64,000 bases of DNA from Rusavskia elegans (GCA_011316305.1 SAUG01000008.1:1-64000); one strand, 5' to 3'. Positions 1-11,800 are shown, counted from the first letter of the stretch. Notes: generated by a model from the letters alone, not told the origin. A program made the numbers and translations.

Positions 1-804
1 CAAGCCTCTCAAAACCCCACGGATAAAACCACCCGCGCTTCTCCACACCAGGCACAGCACATCCACCACCGCAGCCCGTAGCGCCCAGATGCCGTAGCTT
101 TGCGTTTGAGATATACGACGGCGACCGGTGCATTGCCACGAGGGCATCCATGGTTCGTTCGCCCTTTGCGGAGGGGTTGCGGGGCTATTTGGTGGTATCT
201 TCGGAGGAGGAGGAGGAGGAGGAGGAGGAGCCGATGACGTGGTTCCGGTTTTATCGCGGATGGAGGTTGCGAAGAGAAGAGGGGGGGGGGAGTGATCGAG
301 GAGGTGGGTTCCTGCCTAGGAAGAGGGGCTGGGATGTTGTTTTGGGGGCGGGCATGGTTTTTGGGGGCCGAGGAAGGAGATGAGGTGCGGGATTGTTTTG
401 TTGTTGTTGTTGGGGTAGGAGGGGACGTGTTGGCGGGTGAGAGTTAGGATGGTGGTCCAGATGTTGGATTCGTTGGGGAGGTGGTCGGTGCAGTGGTAGG
501 CGGTTTGGTGGCGGGAATCGAGGAGGGAGTCCAGGGGGTTGTGTGGGTGAGGGCTGTTGTGGTAGCTGAGAGGGAGTTGGTAAGGTAGGATTGTATAGTT
601 GAGGAGGCGAATCGGCGAAATAGGGATTCTACGTTCCATTGGGATAGTTGTATCTTGCGGTTGGTGTTCCTCTACTTGCGAGATCGGTACGTCTGGCTCG
701 TGAGCTTGGTCTGAAGACAAGGCTGTTATGAGAATAATTAATATTAATAGATGAATAGAGAAAGCAGGAATAAATCTATGATTTCCGTTGATGACAACAG
801 CCAT
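1..804 (-). pseudogene. Broken or partial gene for a membrane-anchored/secretory-type protein, truncated at the window edge
   Basis: I do not recognise the family. On the minus strand an ATG at 804 opens a protein whose residues ~13-29 are a hydrophobic signal-anchor (HLLILIILITAL), followed by a polar stretch with Cys and His (YHCTDHLPNESNIWTT). This frame stops at 318-316. A second protein-like stretch, MDALVAMHRSPSYISNAKL then RHLGATGCGGGC, runs in another frame from ~150 to the left edge, so the two need an intron or frameshift between them. The gap holds a run of ten G (281-290) and a GGA repeat, both places where indels arise. A 3' splice-like AAATAG lies just upstream of the second block, so an intron is possible, but I found no convincing donor. 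An upstream in-frame GTG at 813 was not used as start. The topology would suit a Golgi or secreted protein; function unknown. Confidence 0.4.
203..230. repeat. (GGA)n microsatellite
   Basis: About nine tandem GGA units, with a run of ten G at 281-290 close by. It lies in the gap between the two frames of the broken minus-strand gene and is a likely site of length change. Confidence 0.9.
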
Positions 805-1108
805 GACGGACACGTGCGTCTAGCTAGGCCATGACCTACCAATAATAAAAGGAGTACACAAAGTAATAGAGAGATACAGACATTTGATAATAGAAGTAGC
901 GGCTGTGTATAGTCGAGGTATCAAATTTGACAAAAGCTGATATCACCGGTCAAGGCATTTGATAGGCAGTGTGAAGGCAATGGAAGAGCAAGGACAGGAC
1001 AAACAGGTTGCTTTGAGAAGTAGCTCTCATATTTGAGGTATAAGATCGGCTGAAATTGAAATATAATTATGAGTACAGCATAACAAAAGCCTGCAACGTT
1101 GATATAAC
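805..1108. other. Intergenic stretch, nothing recognised
   Basis: Moderately A+T-rich DNA between the start of the broken secretory-type gene and the 3' end of the glutathione S-transferase gene. I see no coding stretch, RNA gene or repeat here. Confidence 0.6.
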
Positions 1109-2065
1109 TCAACCGTGCTTCTTCTGATCTGCCTCCTGTCCCTTCATGACCCACTGACTATGATGCTCGGCGTACTCTTCCTCGCCCTCCTGTTGATTGC
1201 ATGTGTTAGCGGTGCTCCCCGAAAGAATGGTAAATCCTACCTTGCTCTTGAGCTTCTCTTTCATCATAAATGGCTCAGGGACATCAAGCCCTCGTTTGAC
1301 GGCAGGGCGCTTATTGATTCTGTACAGCCATTGGTTCAGGAATTGGAAGGGCTTCACATCAATACCAGCCCATTCAGCCCAATTGACCCAAGCGAAGTTC
1401 GCTATATCTGCAATCGTCATTCGATCTCCAACGATCCATGGGCCTTCTTTGCCAGCTGTTTTGGCCTGCTCAGCAAGTCGATCTTCGAGCACCTGATAGA
1501 GTCGTTGAGTTTCCGCCTGATAGCGCTTGATACCATAATCGATCTTCTCAGGGGCGTAGCGGTAGAAGTGGTTTGCCTGGCCCTGCAAATCGTCAACCTT
1601 TGTTGGATTGAAATATGTCGACAGCTTTGGCTTGCCTGCATAGCCCGAGGCGGCTTTGCATCCAAACAAGCCACTCGACAACTTCCCGGCACTCGTCGTT
1701 TTCATAGGAATAATTCAGCTTGCTTTCCGGGTCGTATCTTTGGCAGAATATAGCATGAGTGCACCAGATTCGAAGATGCGCTTTTCCCTCGTTTGTCCAT
1801 CTGGTACAGGGGTCTTGTCGACGATAGCCGGGATGCGTCGGTTAGGATTGATTTGGAGGAACCGGCCTTCCTCCTGCACGTTCTTACTGATCTCGATATT
1901 CTTTACGTCGTAGTGTATCCCCAACTCCTCCAGGGTAATACTAGCCTTTTGTCCATTAAGCGTACTGGATGTGTAGAGAATGATGTCGGTTTTGGGCGGA
2001 GAAGCCGTTGCGAAGACTGATGTGTCGTCCGATACTTTCTTCCCAGGCTCGCCAGGTACTTTCGC
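1109..2065 (-). pseudogene. Glutathione S-transferase (Ure2/GST-like), probably a pseudogene with two -1 frameshifts
   Basis: The thioredoxin-like N-terminus is readable as ILYTSSTLNGQKASITLEEL, then INPNRRIPAIVD and FESGALMLY. The all-helical C-terminal GST domain follows (NHFYRYAPEKIDYG, GPWIVGDRMTIADIANFAWV, INKRPAVKRG), ending in GQEADQKKHG and a TGA at 1111-1109. A 51-bp intron at 1240-1190 (GTAGGA..CAACAG) joins KLKSK to EGEEEYAEHH. The reading breaks near 1750-1710: after LMLY the family continuation (CQRYDPESKL..) appears in the next frame, as if one base were lost. A second base seems lost before the next intron, whose donor would be GCAAGC, not GT. Two small deletions suggest a decayed gene, although sequencing indels are possible. 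The 5' exon is not resolved; the frame is closed by a TGA at 2068-2066. The family conjugates glutathione to electrophiles in the cytosol. Assignment to GST is secure, the subclass is not. Confidence 0.75.
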
Positions 2066-2461
2066 TCAAGATGAAAGCCGTCTGAAAGAGTTCACCCTAT
2101 TCGACCTTTCTCCTCGATATGACGTCGTACCACCATGCTCCGCATTACCTCCCGAGTCAACCAGCCGGTTGAGACGGAAGCAGTGTCATCCATTTCAGTT
2201 TATAACTCAACATCCGTAAAGGATCTAGATTGACTCCTGGGTGTTCAATGAGCGTACAGGATTTGTCTCATAAGCCTTCAGGGAATGAGGTGGAGTCGAT
2301 GGTATTTAATCATTACTGGGTTCAATGCCAAGCCGATTTTTTCCTAGGTATCTTTGGTTGGGGGACATACCTTGCTGGCTGGCCATGAGGAGTGGTGGAT
2401 ACGATTGGATCCTTGATTGGGTCTTGGGTTTGGGTATGGCAGAAAGTTATGGGTTCCATTA
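2066..2461. other. Upstream region of the GST gene
   Basis: Ordinary-composition DNA that probably holds the missing first exon or promoter of the minus-strand GST gene. A minus-strand ATG near 2,140 followed by a splice-like CTCTTTCAG is a candidate, but I could not close the frame. No other feature seen. Confidence 0.4.
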
Positions 2462-2463
2462 TA

Positions 2464-2980
2464 CTCGCACCCGTGCCTACTAAACTCGGTTCGGGCGAAA
2501 CTCCTTTAGTAGGCCCTAAAGGTTACTAAGCAAATCGGCTTATAAGATGAACGTCGTATAGCGACCTTTCTTATAAAAACCTATATTAAATAATAACTAC
2601 TATTTTATCTAATTATTATATAAAGAAATGTATAGATTTTAATAAATTTTAAAATTAAAATATTTCGATTTTATAATACGAAACTAGATTGTCTAAAAGG
2701 TTAATAATACTCGTAGCTTTATACGTAATATTACGACCGCAGAAAAAAGTTAATAGTATTATAAATTTATAACTTTCTCTCTTTTTAGTATTTATTAATT
2801 AAATTTCTAGAATATTTTATATATTATATAAAGTACATTATTATAAAGATCTAAAATTATAGATTTTAGTAAAGATCCGCTTCTAAATCGGGTTTATCTT
2901 ATAAGCCGATTTACTTAGTAACCTTCAGTGCCTACTAAAGGAGTTTCGCCCGAACCGAGTTTGGTAGATACGGGTGCGAG
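2464..2980. mobile_element. Mariner-type MITE with TA target duplication, RIP-affected
   Basis: A 517-bp element with inverted ends about 87 bp long. Both ends begin CTCGCACCCGT and share a GGTTCGGGCGAAACTCCTTT core and an ATCGGCTTATAAGAT segment. The few differences between the ends are mostly C/T or G/A. It is flanked by TA at 2462-2463 and 2981-2982, the target duplication of the Tc1/mariner superfamily. The ~340-bp interior is very A+T-rich with no reading frame, so the element is non-autonomous. It lies between the GST and kinase-like genes. Confidence 0.85.
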
Positions 2981-2982
2981 TA

Positions 2983-3259
2983 ACGGGTACGATTAATCTT
3001 GTCCAATTAGCTCAGGCGGGCGGGGCACGTTGGTGAAAGAACAACCCGACCCGGCTGGAGACCTAAAATCCACACAAGCCACTAATCATGAATCCTAATC
3101 ATCCATCCACCTCCACTGGCACATAATAAGGAAAGCTGGCCGAGCTTTTAACATATTCTCTGACGCCCTTGTTCTAGGAGCCACACCTTTTCTTTATCCT
3201 GAGCTATTCCTACAGGTGTAAAGCACCAGAGTCCTTACCTGGAACCGGTGACCGCTCTA
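2983..3259. other. Upstream region of the kinase-like gene
   Basis: Non-repetitive DNA between the MITE and the kinase-like ATG; presumably its promoter and 5' UTR. No specific site recognised. Confidence 0.4.
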
Positions 3260-4225
3260 ATGCTTGTTCAAATTCAAAAAGACCTCGAGCGGCTAGACGG
3301 GGGGTCTTCTGCGTATATCTACGCGGTAAACGATCAGGTCGTCTTGAAATCACCTGTGACATTTGTTCCCCCAACCGACGACTCCTCGCAGATGACTCGG
3401 TACGAGTATGCTCTACACGCAGTCTGTCACCATGAGGACATTGCGAACGAGCGCATCATCCTCAAACGTCTTGAACGAACCCCCCACGCAAACATTCTGC
3501 AAGCGATTTCCTTGGAACATCCCGAGGGTATATACCTCCGAAGACATACTCCGCTTTCTAGACGCCTGCAGACCGAGAAGGCTCCTCAGTCTATTAGGAT
3601 TGCTTGGTACAGAGACATGCTCCGTGCTCTTGTACACCTTCATAAACTCGAGATAGCCCACGCGGACGTCCGACTGGACAATTTTCTGTGCCACTCAGAG
3701 GACGCGATCGTGCTCTGCGATTTTACCTGCTCGAGACCCTTTGGACAAGACAACCCATCAGCGACCAGCCCCTCGGAAAGTCTCGGGGTGAACGGCCCTT
3801 CACAAACTGTATCAGACATCACAGACAGGTTCGCACTGGCCTCGGTCATGTTCGAGATTGAGACCGGTACAAAACCTGACCTCACCCTTGTCAACAACAA
3901 CCCAGAACTCCCAGCCGTGAAAACAGGTAACAATATCCTTGACTTGGTAATTGAAAGAGCCTGGCTTGCAAATTACGAGTCGACTATGGATATGCTTAGG
4001 GATATAGAATCTCTTTCCAGTCCTGGCGGATCTGAGACTGGATCTGATCTACAAATTACACCAATTGAGAGCTTGCAGACTCAGGTTAACGATTGGAGAC
4101 GCATCCGGATACGGAAATACGGTAACCTCTTCACTGGACAACGGCTCGTCTCTCGCTTACTGACACTTCCACGAAGGTCAGGTATTGTATGGTCTGTGTA
4201 CGGAAGAACGAATCAAAGTTCTTAA
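3260..4225 (+). CDS. Protein-kinase-like protein with a DFT variant motif
   Basis: A single-exon gene of 321 aa. The ATG at 3260 is used; the frame is open to an upstream GTG at 3248, which is not a normal nuclear start. The kinase fold is visible: a weak Gly-loop (GGSSAYIYAV, residues 14-23), the ATP-binding lysine in VVLK (K30), a helix-C glutamate in NERIILKRLE (E64), a catalytic loop HADVRLDN (134-141) keeping D136 and N141, and DFT at 154-156 in place of DFG. A degraded helix-F motif (DITDRFALASVMFEIETG) follows, and I see no clear APE. At this length it is little more than the kinase domain. It could be an active Ser/Thr kinase or a regulatory pseudokinase; substrate unknown. It sits alone between a MITE and the A+T block, a typical place for a lineage-specific gene. 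Confidence 0.75.
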   Translation: MLVQIQKDLERLDGGSSAYIYAVNDQVVLKSPVTFVPPTDDSSQMTRYEYALHAVCHHEDIANERIILKRLERTPHANILQAISLEHPEGIYLRRHTPLSRRLQTEKAPQSIRIAWYRDMLRALVHLHKLEIAHADVRLDNFLCHSEDAIVLCDFTCSRPFGQDNPSATSPSESLGVNGPSQTVSDITDRFALASVMFEIETGTKPDLTLVNNNPELPAVKTGNNILDLVIERAWLANYESTMDMLRDIESLSSPGGSETGSDLQITPIESLQTQVNDWRRIRIRKYGNLFTGQRLVSRLLTLPRRSGIVWSVYGRTNQSS

Positions 4226-5020
4226 GCGGCGCCTAAGATAGGCATAATGTTTTGGATTTATAAGCATCAAACGGTAACGTCAACGCTCCACCGCTAAACT
4301 GCAACCCTGCTTAATAGAATTCCTATCATCAGATCCTTCCCCACCAACTATCCCAAGTTTCGTCGGCTAAAGAATGTGGCAAGAATCTTTAGTATAGCAA
4401 TTAACACAACTACACAGTCCTTTCAGTGTTTATACATACCGATCGTAAGCTGAAAGAGTCTCATCCGCCATTCGAGGCTCCCGAGCAGTGCGCACAGTTA
4501 TACATTCGGTTGGTGCTGCTTCCCATATACTTCTCGGGCCAAGGTTGGGGATGCGCTTGACCACAAGGTGCGGGATCTCGGCGTACGACCGTATGGCCAC
4601 ATTTATACTTAGTGGTATGGACTCTGATTTCGCACATTGTTGGGTCTTGAGGTTATGTCACTGCAGATGTCAGCTATATCGAAACCTTGGATGGAAACTA
4701 TACTTGCCTGGATATGTGATTGGTGCTATCAAAACGTTTTAATTTCTGCGTAAACTCTAAGGATAACAAAAATCTGCGGGCAGAGAATTGTATATAATTC
4801 ACTGGATGTGACTCACAGCGCAAAATCCGGGCTTTGAAGTTGGTGTCTAGAAAAACGCCATCGGCTGTGGCCTTTTTAACTAGCGCTGAAAAGGCGACAG
4901 GTCTGTGCCATGATAGCAACTGGCAACTAGGTCTCCAATATCCAACACAGGCTAATCATTATCGTTTACGGTATTTAGAAAGAGACTCTTCGATCTCTGA
5001 CTATATTTCCAGGATTTAGA
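4226..5020. other. Non-coding edge region before the A+T block
   Basis: About 800 bp of intermediate composition. Short open frames near 4,490-4,740 and 4,830-5,020 have no recognisable content. Composition turns abruptly A+T-rich at about 5,020. Confidence 0.5.
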
Positions 5021-5220
5021 TTGAAAAAAAAAACTATATCTATCGAAAATATCCGTAAATTTTATCTTTAAACGATTTGGACAAAAGTTTAAAATATACG
5101 CTAAAAGCCGACCGTAGTCTACGATCGTCTAAATTATTAAAAGCGTATTTTGAAAGTTTTAACGTATATTTTGAAATTTTGATACTAACTTTCGTATATA
5201 ATATAAAGTTCGTTTACGAA

Positions 5221-5584
5221 TAGATTGACCGTCGAATCGAATTTCGAATTCGAATTAACTAATTCGATCCGATTCGACCGAGTTTTAAATTTTAGATTAT
5301 AATTCGATCCGATCCGTTAAAACCGCTAAACTCTAATATAAAAATATAAAACTAATATAACTTTTATACGAATTTACTAAAAAAATTCCAATTAATTAAT
5401 TACGTTAGCTAGAAATATTTTAATTCGAAAAAATATATTATCTAAACGTATTACTTTTATTAAAATATTAAAATTATAATATATTAGATATATAATTTAA
5501 TCGAGTCGGATCCGAATCGAATTACTAAAATCGAATCGGATATCCGACGATTCGACGGAAATTCGATTCGAAACGGCCAGTCTA
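5221..5584. mobile_element. hAT-like MITE with perfect 8-bp target duplication
   Basis: A 364-bp element that begins TAGATTGACCGTCG and ends CGAAACGGCCAGTCTA, flanked on both sides by TTTACGAA (5213-5220 and 5585-5592). An 8-bp duplication with TAG-type ends fits the hAT superfamily. The ends are made of repeated TCGAATCCGATCCGA-like words that can fold back on themselves. There is no open frame inside. Confidence 0.85.
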
Positions 5585-6341
5585 TTTACGAACGAATAAT
5601 TTTATATTTAAAGAAAAAAAACGGATTTAAAACGAATTATAATTTTATAAATCTATAGATTTTTTATTTCGATTCGAATTTCTATAATTCGATTATATAT
5701 TGAAAATTATATCTTTTTTTTATTTCAATTCGGATTTAATTTTTAAATTTAAAAAAAATATAACGTTATACGATAATAAAAAATCGTAAAATAGAATTAT
5801 ATATTAAATTAATAAAAATAGTTTTTTTTTCATAATGATTATATATAGAATATGAATTTCAAATAACGTAATAATAAAAACTACGTTATATAATCAATCT
5901 ACTATTAACGGATACAACGTTTTTGTTTTTCGGAACGAAATAGAAAAATTTCCGTTTCGAATTCGATCCGAACGAGTTCGAATCGAAACGAATTAGATTC
6001 TGATCGGGATTTACTAAAAATAATAGTTTTTTAAATTGATTTCTATTAATTTAATTTAGGCGTTAAATTAAAGTAAATATAATATTTAGTTTCTTTATAT
6101 CAAAAATACTAGAAAGTTTCATATAAGCTAATTTAGCGCCTATACTAGCGCGAGTACTAATTAATTCGTCTTTTAAACGAAATAAATTCGCGAAAATTCG
6201 TTTATATTTTAATCCGTTTATATTTCAATCCGATTCGAATTCGGATCGGATTCTATAATCCGATCCGACTAATTAAAACGTTAAATTCTAATATAAAAAT
6301 ATAATTTTAATATAATTTCAATATAATTATAGTATAAAAAT

Positions 6342-6581
6342 TGTGAAACGTCAGACGCGTTATATAGATTCTAAAGATATACTTAGAACGTTTAGAAACG
6401 AAACTCGCCGTCTAGTCGCTAAAGCGTCGCTAATACGTCGGATTTCGATTCTTTTCCGTTTTTTCTTTTTTTTTTATTACTAGACTATATTCCAGTCTTT
6501 CTAGAATATAAATTAGTTTTATAATATATCTTTCGTCTGGTCTATAATCGTATACTGTTCTAGAAATATATCTATTTTACA
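6342..6581 (-). mobile_element. Solo LTR (240 bp) with 5-bp target duplication
   Basis: A 240-bp unit with TG..CA ends (on the minus strand TGTAAAATAG..GTTTCACA), flanked by AAAAT on both sides (6337-6341 and 6582-6586). The same 240-bp sequence occurs in the opposite orientation at 18141-18380 and 38028-38267, each exactly 240 bp. An LTR with its own target duplication and no internal region is a solo LTR left by LTR-LTR recombination. Confidence 0.85.
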
Positions 6582-6740
6582 AAAATAATATAAATAATTT
6601 TAGAATATTTTAATTAATTAATTACGCTAGCTAGAAGCTTTCTAATAAATATAAATATAATAGTTTAATATATTAACTATTATAAAAATTAAAAAATAAA
6701 ATATATATAGATTAAATATATATATAGAAGATTTAGCGGA

Positions 6741-8448
6741 TAGATTGACCGTCGGATCGAATTTCGAATCCGAATTAAAAAAACCGATTCGATTCGAATT
6801 GGTTCCGACTTTTCCAGATACCGAATCGAGTCGAATCAAATTTTTCTAGAATTCGATTCGCTAAAACCGCCAAGACCTCTTTTTTTACGTTATAAAATCT
6901 AGATTGGCCGTCGGATCGAATTTCGAATCTAGATTAATTAATTCGATCCGATCCGACTCGGGTTATAGTTAAATCTAATCCGACCCGAATCGGATCGGAT
7001 TTTTCTACGATTTCATCTAATTTAAATCCGGATCGAAATCGGATACCCGAATTCGATCTATTAAAACGTTAATATCGTATATAAAAATATAATTCTAATA
7101 TTAAAATATAAGTTTTTTTATATATTATACTATTTATAAATCTTTATTTTTTTCTAATAATATATTAAAAACTTTCGATATTTCTAATATTAACGTATTC
7201 TAATAATAACGTATTCTAATATTAACGTATACTATTTATTATTATCTATTAAATAATTAAAATTATTCGTATTATTATTTAGTATATATATATCTATATT
7301 ACCTTTCTATATTATTATTATAGAAACGTAATATAAAATATCGATATATTTTATTTCTAATCTTCTATTTTTTAATCATTAACTACAATAATAAAATACT
7401 AATATACTATATACCGAACCGTATTATATTTTACTTTATTATAAATTTTTTATTTCTTTCGTTCGTTATAGCGTAATATATAGCACGTACGAATCTAAAT
7501 AGAAATAATATATTAAAATAATATAATTAATCGTATAATAATACTAAAACTATTTTAAATAAAAAATTAATTCCGGCCCGTAGAAATATAGCGAAGATTC
7601 GAGGAAATAGAATCGGAAAAGATAAAAGAAAAAGTAAAAGAAAATTTTATAACGTTATAGTACCGATAATATTCTAGAATAATATATTCTAAATCGTCTG
7701 ATTAATAATCTATCGAAAAAAACGTAAATAGAAATCTAAAATTATCGTTTTTCGAAAAATCTATAGATATTAGAAAGATTTTAAATCTTTTATTTTTAAA
7801 ATATCTTTTACTAGATTATATCGCGAAATCTTTACCGACGTCGCTATTATAAATATAAATAAAAAATTAATAAAATAAAAAATATAACGTTAATAGTTTT
7901 ATAAAATATAAAAGAAAAATAAATATTTATTTTTTATAGATTATTAATTAGCCGTAATCTATATTAAACGTATTACTATTTAGTAGAAAAATATTTAATT
8001 TATTAAAAAATCAATATAAAATCTAGAAATATAGCCGGAAATATAACGATAGCTAATTAATAATAAACTTTAAAAAATTAAAAGTTCTAGAAAAAAAATA
8101 TATATCTATAAAATTATTTAGAAAAAGATAATATTATTTATATAATATCGATATATAAATTAATATTTATTGATCATCGTTATATAAACTAGTATTAAAT
8201 AGAATTTATAATTGTTTTATATTACCTGTATTTACTTTTATATTTAATTATTAAATATAATTATAAATCGAATCGAATCGGATTTTTAAATCGGATTTTT
8301 AAATTAAAATCTATAATTTGATCCGAAAGTTAAATTAGAATCTATAATCCGATCCGATCGTTTAGCGAGTTAAACCCGGATCGAATTACTAAAATCGGAT
8401 CGGATATCCGACGGTTCGACGAAAATCCGACCCGAACCGGCCAGTTTA
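6741..8448. repeat. Nested hAT-like element ends
   Basis: Two left-type ends lie 159 bp apart: TAGATTGACCGTCGG at 6741 and TAGATTGGCCGTCGG at 6900. This suggests one copy inserted into another. A right-type end with GACGGTTCGACG and GGCCAGTTTA finishes at 8448. I could not match 8-bp duplications between these ends, so the pairing is unproven. The ~1.5-kb interior is degenerate. Confidence 0.5.
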
Positions 8449-8776
8449 GACCCGCTAAAACTCGTATTATAAATCGATTTATAATAATAATAATAGCTTG
8501 ATATTTTTATATAGATGGAAAGTTTTTTTATAAACAAGCGAATAAGGCTGCGCGCTAGATTTAATTAGATAACGAATCCCGTAAGATTAATAAACCGCGG
8601 TTAACGAAGTTTAGTCAGCGTATATTACTATTAGTAGATGTTTTTATATCTATTAAACTCTATATAACAAATACTAATAAAATAAAAAAATAGTATCGCC
8701 TTCGATATACTCGTATTAAACGTTTAAAAATTTTAAAAATATTAAAAATAAAGGCGTTTAAAGATTAAAAAGATAA

Positions 8777-8874
8777 TAGCGCTATTAGAAATCGAATCTA
8801 ATTCTACCGGATTATATTTTTAAATATAAATAAACGATCGCCTCCGATATACGCTATTACTACGCTATAGCGCT
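8777..8874 (-). repeat. tRNA-like foldback (RIP-affected tRNA relic or tRNA-derived SINE)
   Basis: On the minus strand the 98-nt segment starts AGCGCTA and ends TAGCGCT plus A, a perfect 7-bp acceptor-like stem. Before the 3' half is a perfect T-arm, TTAGA-TTCGATT-TCTAA. A D-arm-like GCG..CGT follows the 5' half. The middle is longer than a normal anticodon region. A TTTTT run lies downstream. I could not assign an anticodon, so I do not call it a working tRNA. Confidence 0.4.
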
Positions 8875-11800
8875 AGATAATAAAATTATCTATTTAGAGA
8901 CGAAGATATTATAATTAAATTTTATCGAAAATAAAAAAAAAAAAAATTTAAAAAAGAAAACTAGTACTATTAGAAATCGAACCCGGATTATACTAGAATT
9001 TCTAAATAATAGAAAACGGTTAATAAAATAGCCGAACAAATTTCTTTATCGTTTAAATAGAAACTATACGTACTATTACTATATTATAACGTCTAGTAAT
9101 AGAATTAATATATTAAAATCTTATAGATAGTAGTTATATTTTATCGAATATAAAAAAGAAATATAATTATACTAGGTCGAATATATAAAGCGTCGATAAA
9201 ATATAATAATTTATAAACGTTTTAATTTTAATCCGAAACGGTATAAAAGATTTGCTAGCGATATAGATATTTAAAGTTTCGATTACTATAATACCGCTAT
9301 AATATAATTAGATTATTACTAATAACGAAATTCAAATAGAAAAAAAAAACGTTTATTATATTTATTAATAAAATCTATATAATATATTAAATTTTATAAT
9401 CTATACCAATTATTATATTACGGCCTATAGTTTCTCTATTTAACTAGATACTAGAAGCGCTAGCGTATCTTTCGCCGATTTATAATTTATTCTACTTCGA
9501 ATTAGTTAGAATTTTCTTCCGAAAATTCTATTTCGACGGTAGAAGATTTATTATTAATCGGAAGCCGGTTACAAAAATTATCGCCGATAGATATTAGTTT
9601 TAATTAGATTATAGAATTAAGAAATTAGATTTTTATAGTAGTAGAAAATTCTAATTTATATATTAAATATCTAATTTTATAGATTATTTTAAACGAACTT
9701 TTTTATTAATATAAAAATTTTCGATTAATAATATTTAATAGTATATATTCGTAATAAAATTTTAGAAATACTTTATTATCTAGTTTAAAGAGTTTAGCTT
9801 TATATAGATTATTATAACGGATTTTAAAAAAAACGATACTAGAAGCTATTATATTTTCTATTTTTACGCGTTTAATAGATTTTAGACGTTATATATTTTT
9901 CGACGGTAGATCCGATAAAATACTAATTGTATCTTTAGATCGAAACTCTAGTACTAGTTTATTAGAGGTCGTACTAGTAGCGAATTTGATTATATTATTA
10001 AATATAAACTATAGAAATAAAATAGTTTTAATTTAATTTTTATCCGGATATTCCGTAAATTAAAAACGAAAATAAATTTCTATTATTTTATTAATACGTT
10101 CCGATTATCTATCGATTTATAGATAATATATTATAGATATTAGAATTTTCGTTTCTAGTTTCTAAAAAATCTAGCGCTAGAAAAATAATATAAATTTACG
10201 ATTTCTATTACTAATAATAGCTAATAGGATTTTCTAATTATATTTAAATAAAATAGTAATAACGAAATTCGTTTAATTAACTACGGAATAAATAATCTAT
10301 TTTATAATTAATAAAATCTTTTTTATTTATTTATATATAATCGTTAGTATATAATCTTTAATAGAAGATTTTATAGATAATATAAATAAAAAATCTATCG
10401 TAATTATATAAAACGATATTTTTAAAAAAATTAGATTAAAAATACTATAGAATCTATACCCCTTCGTTTAATTTAACTAGTATTACTAGTTGTACTTTAT
10501 ATATTTTTTAATCTTTTTATATATATTACGAATAAAAATTAATAGATAGAATTCTTTATATAAATAATAATATTTTTAATAATATCGATTATAAACTTCG
10601 CTGATAATTTTATCTACGAATTTATCCGGAATATAAAATTAATTTCGGCTATTTCTAGAAATATAGTAGAAAAATTCGTTATATATTCGGAAATTAATAT
10701 CTAGATCGCGATATTCGTTATTTTTAATATTAGAATCCAGTTTTGAAATTTATAGTATTATAATAATCTTTATCTATCGTTTATTATTAACGTAGTTCTT
10801 TTAAATACGTTATTTAAATTCGTTTACTATTTCGATAAAAGTTATATAGTATATAGATATAACGATATCCGAAACGTATTAAAAAATATCTTTTTTATTA
10901 TTAATTTTATTATTTTGGTATAATATATCTAGGATACTTTTTTTATTTTTAACCGGCGTATAGAAAACTTTTGTTTCGAACTATAATAAAATATTAGAAA
11001 TAATATTAGTTTTATCTGTTTTATAGTACAATTTAATATTAAAAACCGAAAAATACTATAATAGACGAACGAATTTTAAATTTAATTTATCGATATTTAT
11101 TATTTTAAATAAAATCTATTTTAAAATCGAAACCGCCGCCGAATAATCAATATATTTAATTACTGGTAGTTTTAAATAGAAATTAATAAAATAGCGAGTT
11201 TTTTTTATTATTTAAACGTTTTCGACGACTTTTAATTTAGTAGATTTATAATTCTATTTAACGCTATTTAAATATTAATTTAAAAACATTATTAGCTATA
11301 TCTTTATAGATAGAAAGTTTTTATTTGGAGTTTTTTTAATATATTAGATAATTACTATAAAGCCGAATTACTTTAATATATTTAAATTATCGTAAAACTT
11401 TCTCGTAGAATCGAAATAATAGAAAAAGGTTAATAGTTTAAACGTTATTTATAGTACCCGAAATAATTCCTTTTTTTCTAAAATAGAATTATATTTTAAC
11501 TTCGTTAATTAGAATTTATATTTAAATCTTTTAAAATCTCGTCCGAATTCTTTTATAAATAGAGTTTTCTTTTTCTATAGAGATTCGACGAGTTATTTAT
11601 ATTCTGCGATTATATAATATAGCTAGCTAGTTATTCCGAAATAGATTTTCTAATTCTATAAATATTTAGAAAAAGTTTTTTCCGAAATAGCTTTAATTTT
11701 ATCTTTTAAAATAGTTATTTCTAGTATATTAACGCGTTATCTAAATAAACGAATAAAAAGATACTTTATAAATAATTTAGAAAATATAAAGTTTTTTCGT

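Noticed and set aside
1115..1753. Long plus-strand open frame opposite the GST gene
   Set aside because: It is an antisense shadow; the minus strand encodes the recognisable GST domain.
4488..5019. Two short plus-strand frames near the block edge
   Set aside because: No homology recognisable by eye and no supporting splice or start context.
6642..6839. 65-codon minus-strand open frame in the A+T block
   Set aside because: It is composed of low-complexity Ile/Tyr/Asn codons across a MITE end; no gene.
8962..9080. Third tRNA-like unit
   Set aside because: The B-box-like GGGTTCGATTTC is present, but the T-stem does not pair and the 5' acceptor half is ambiguous.
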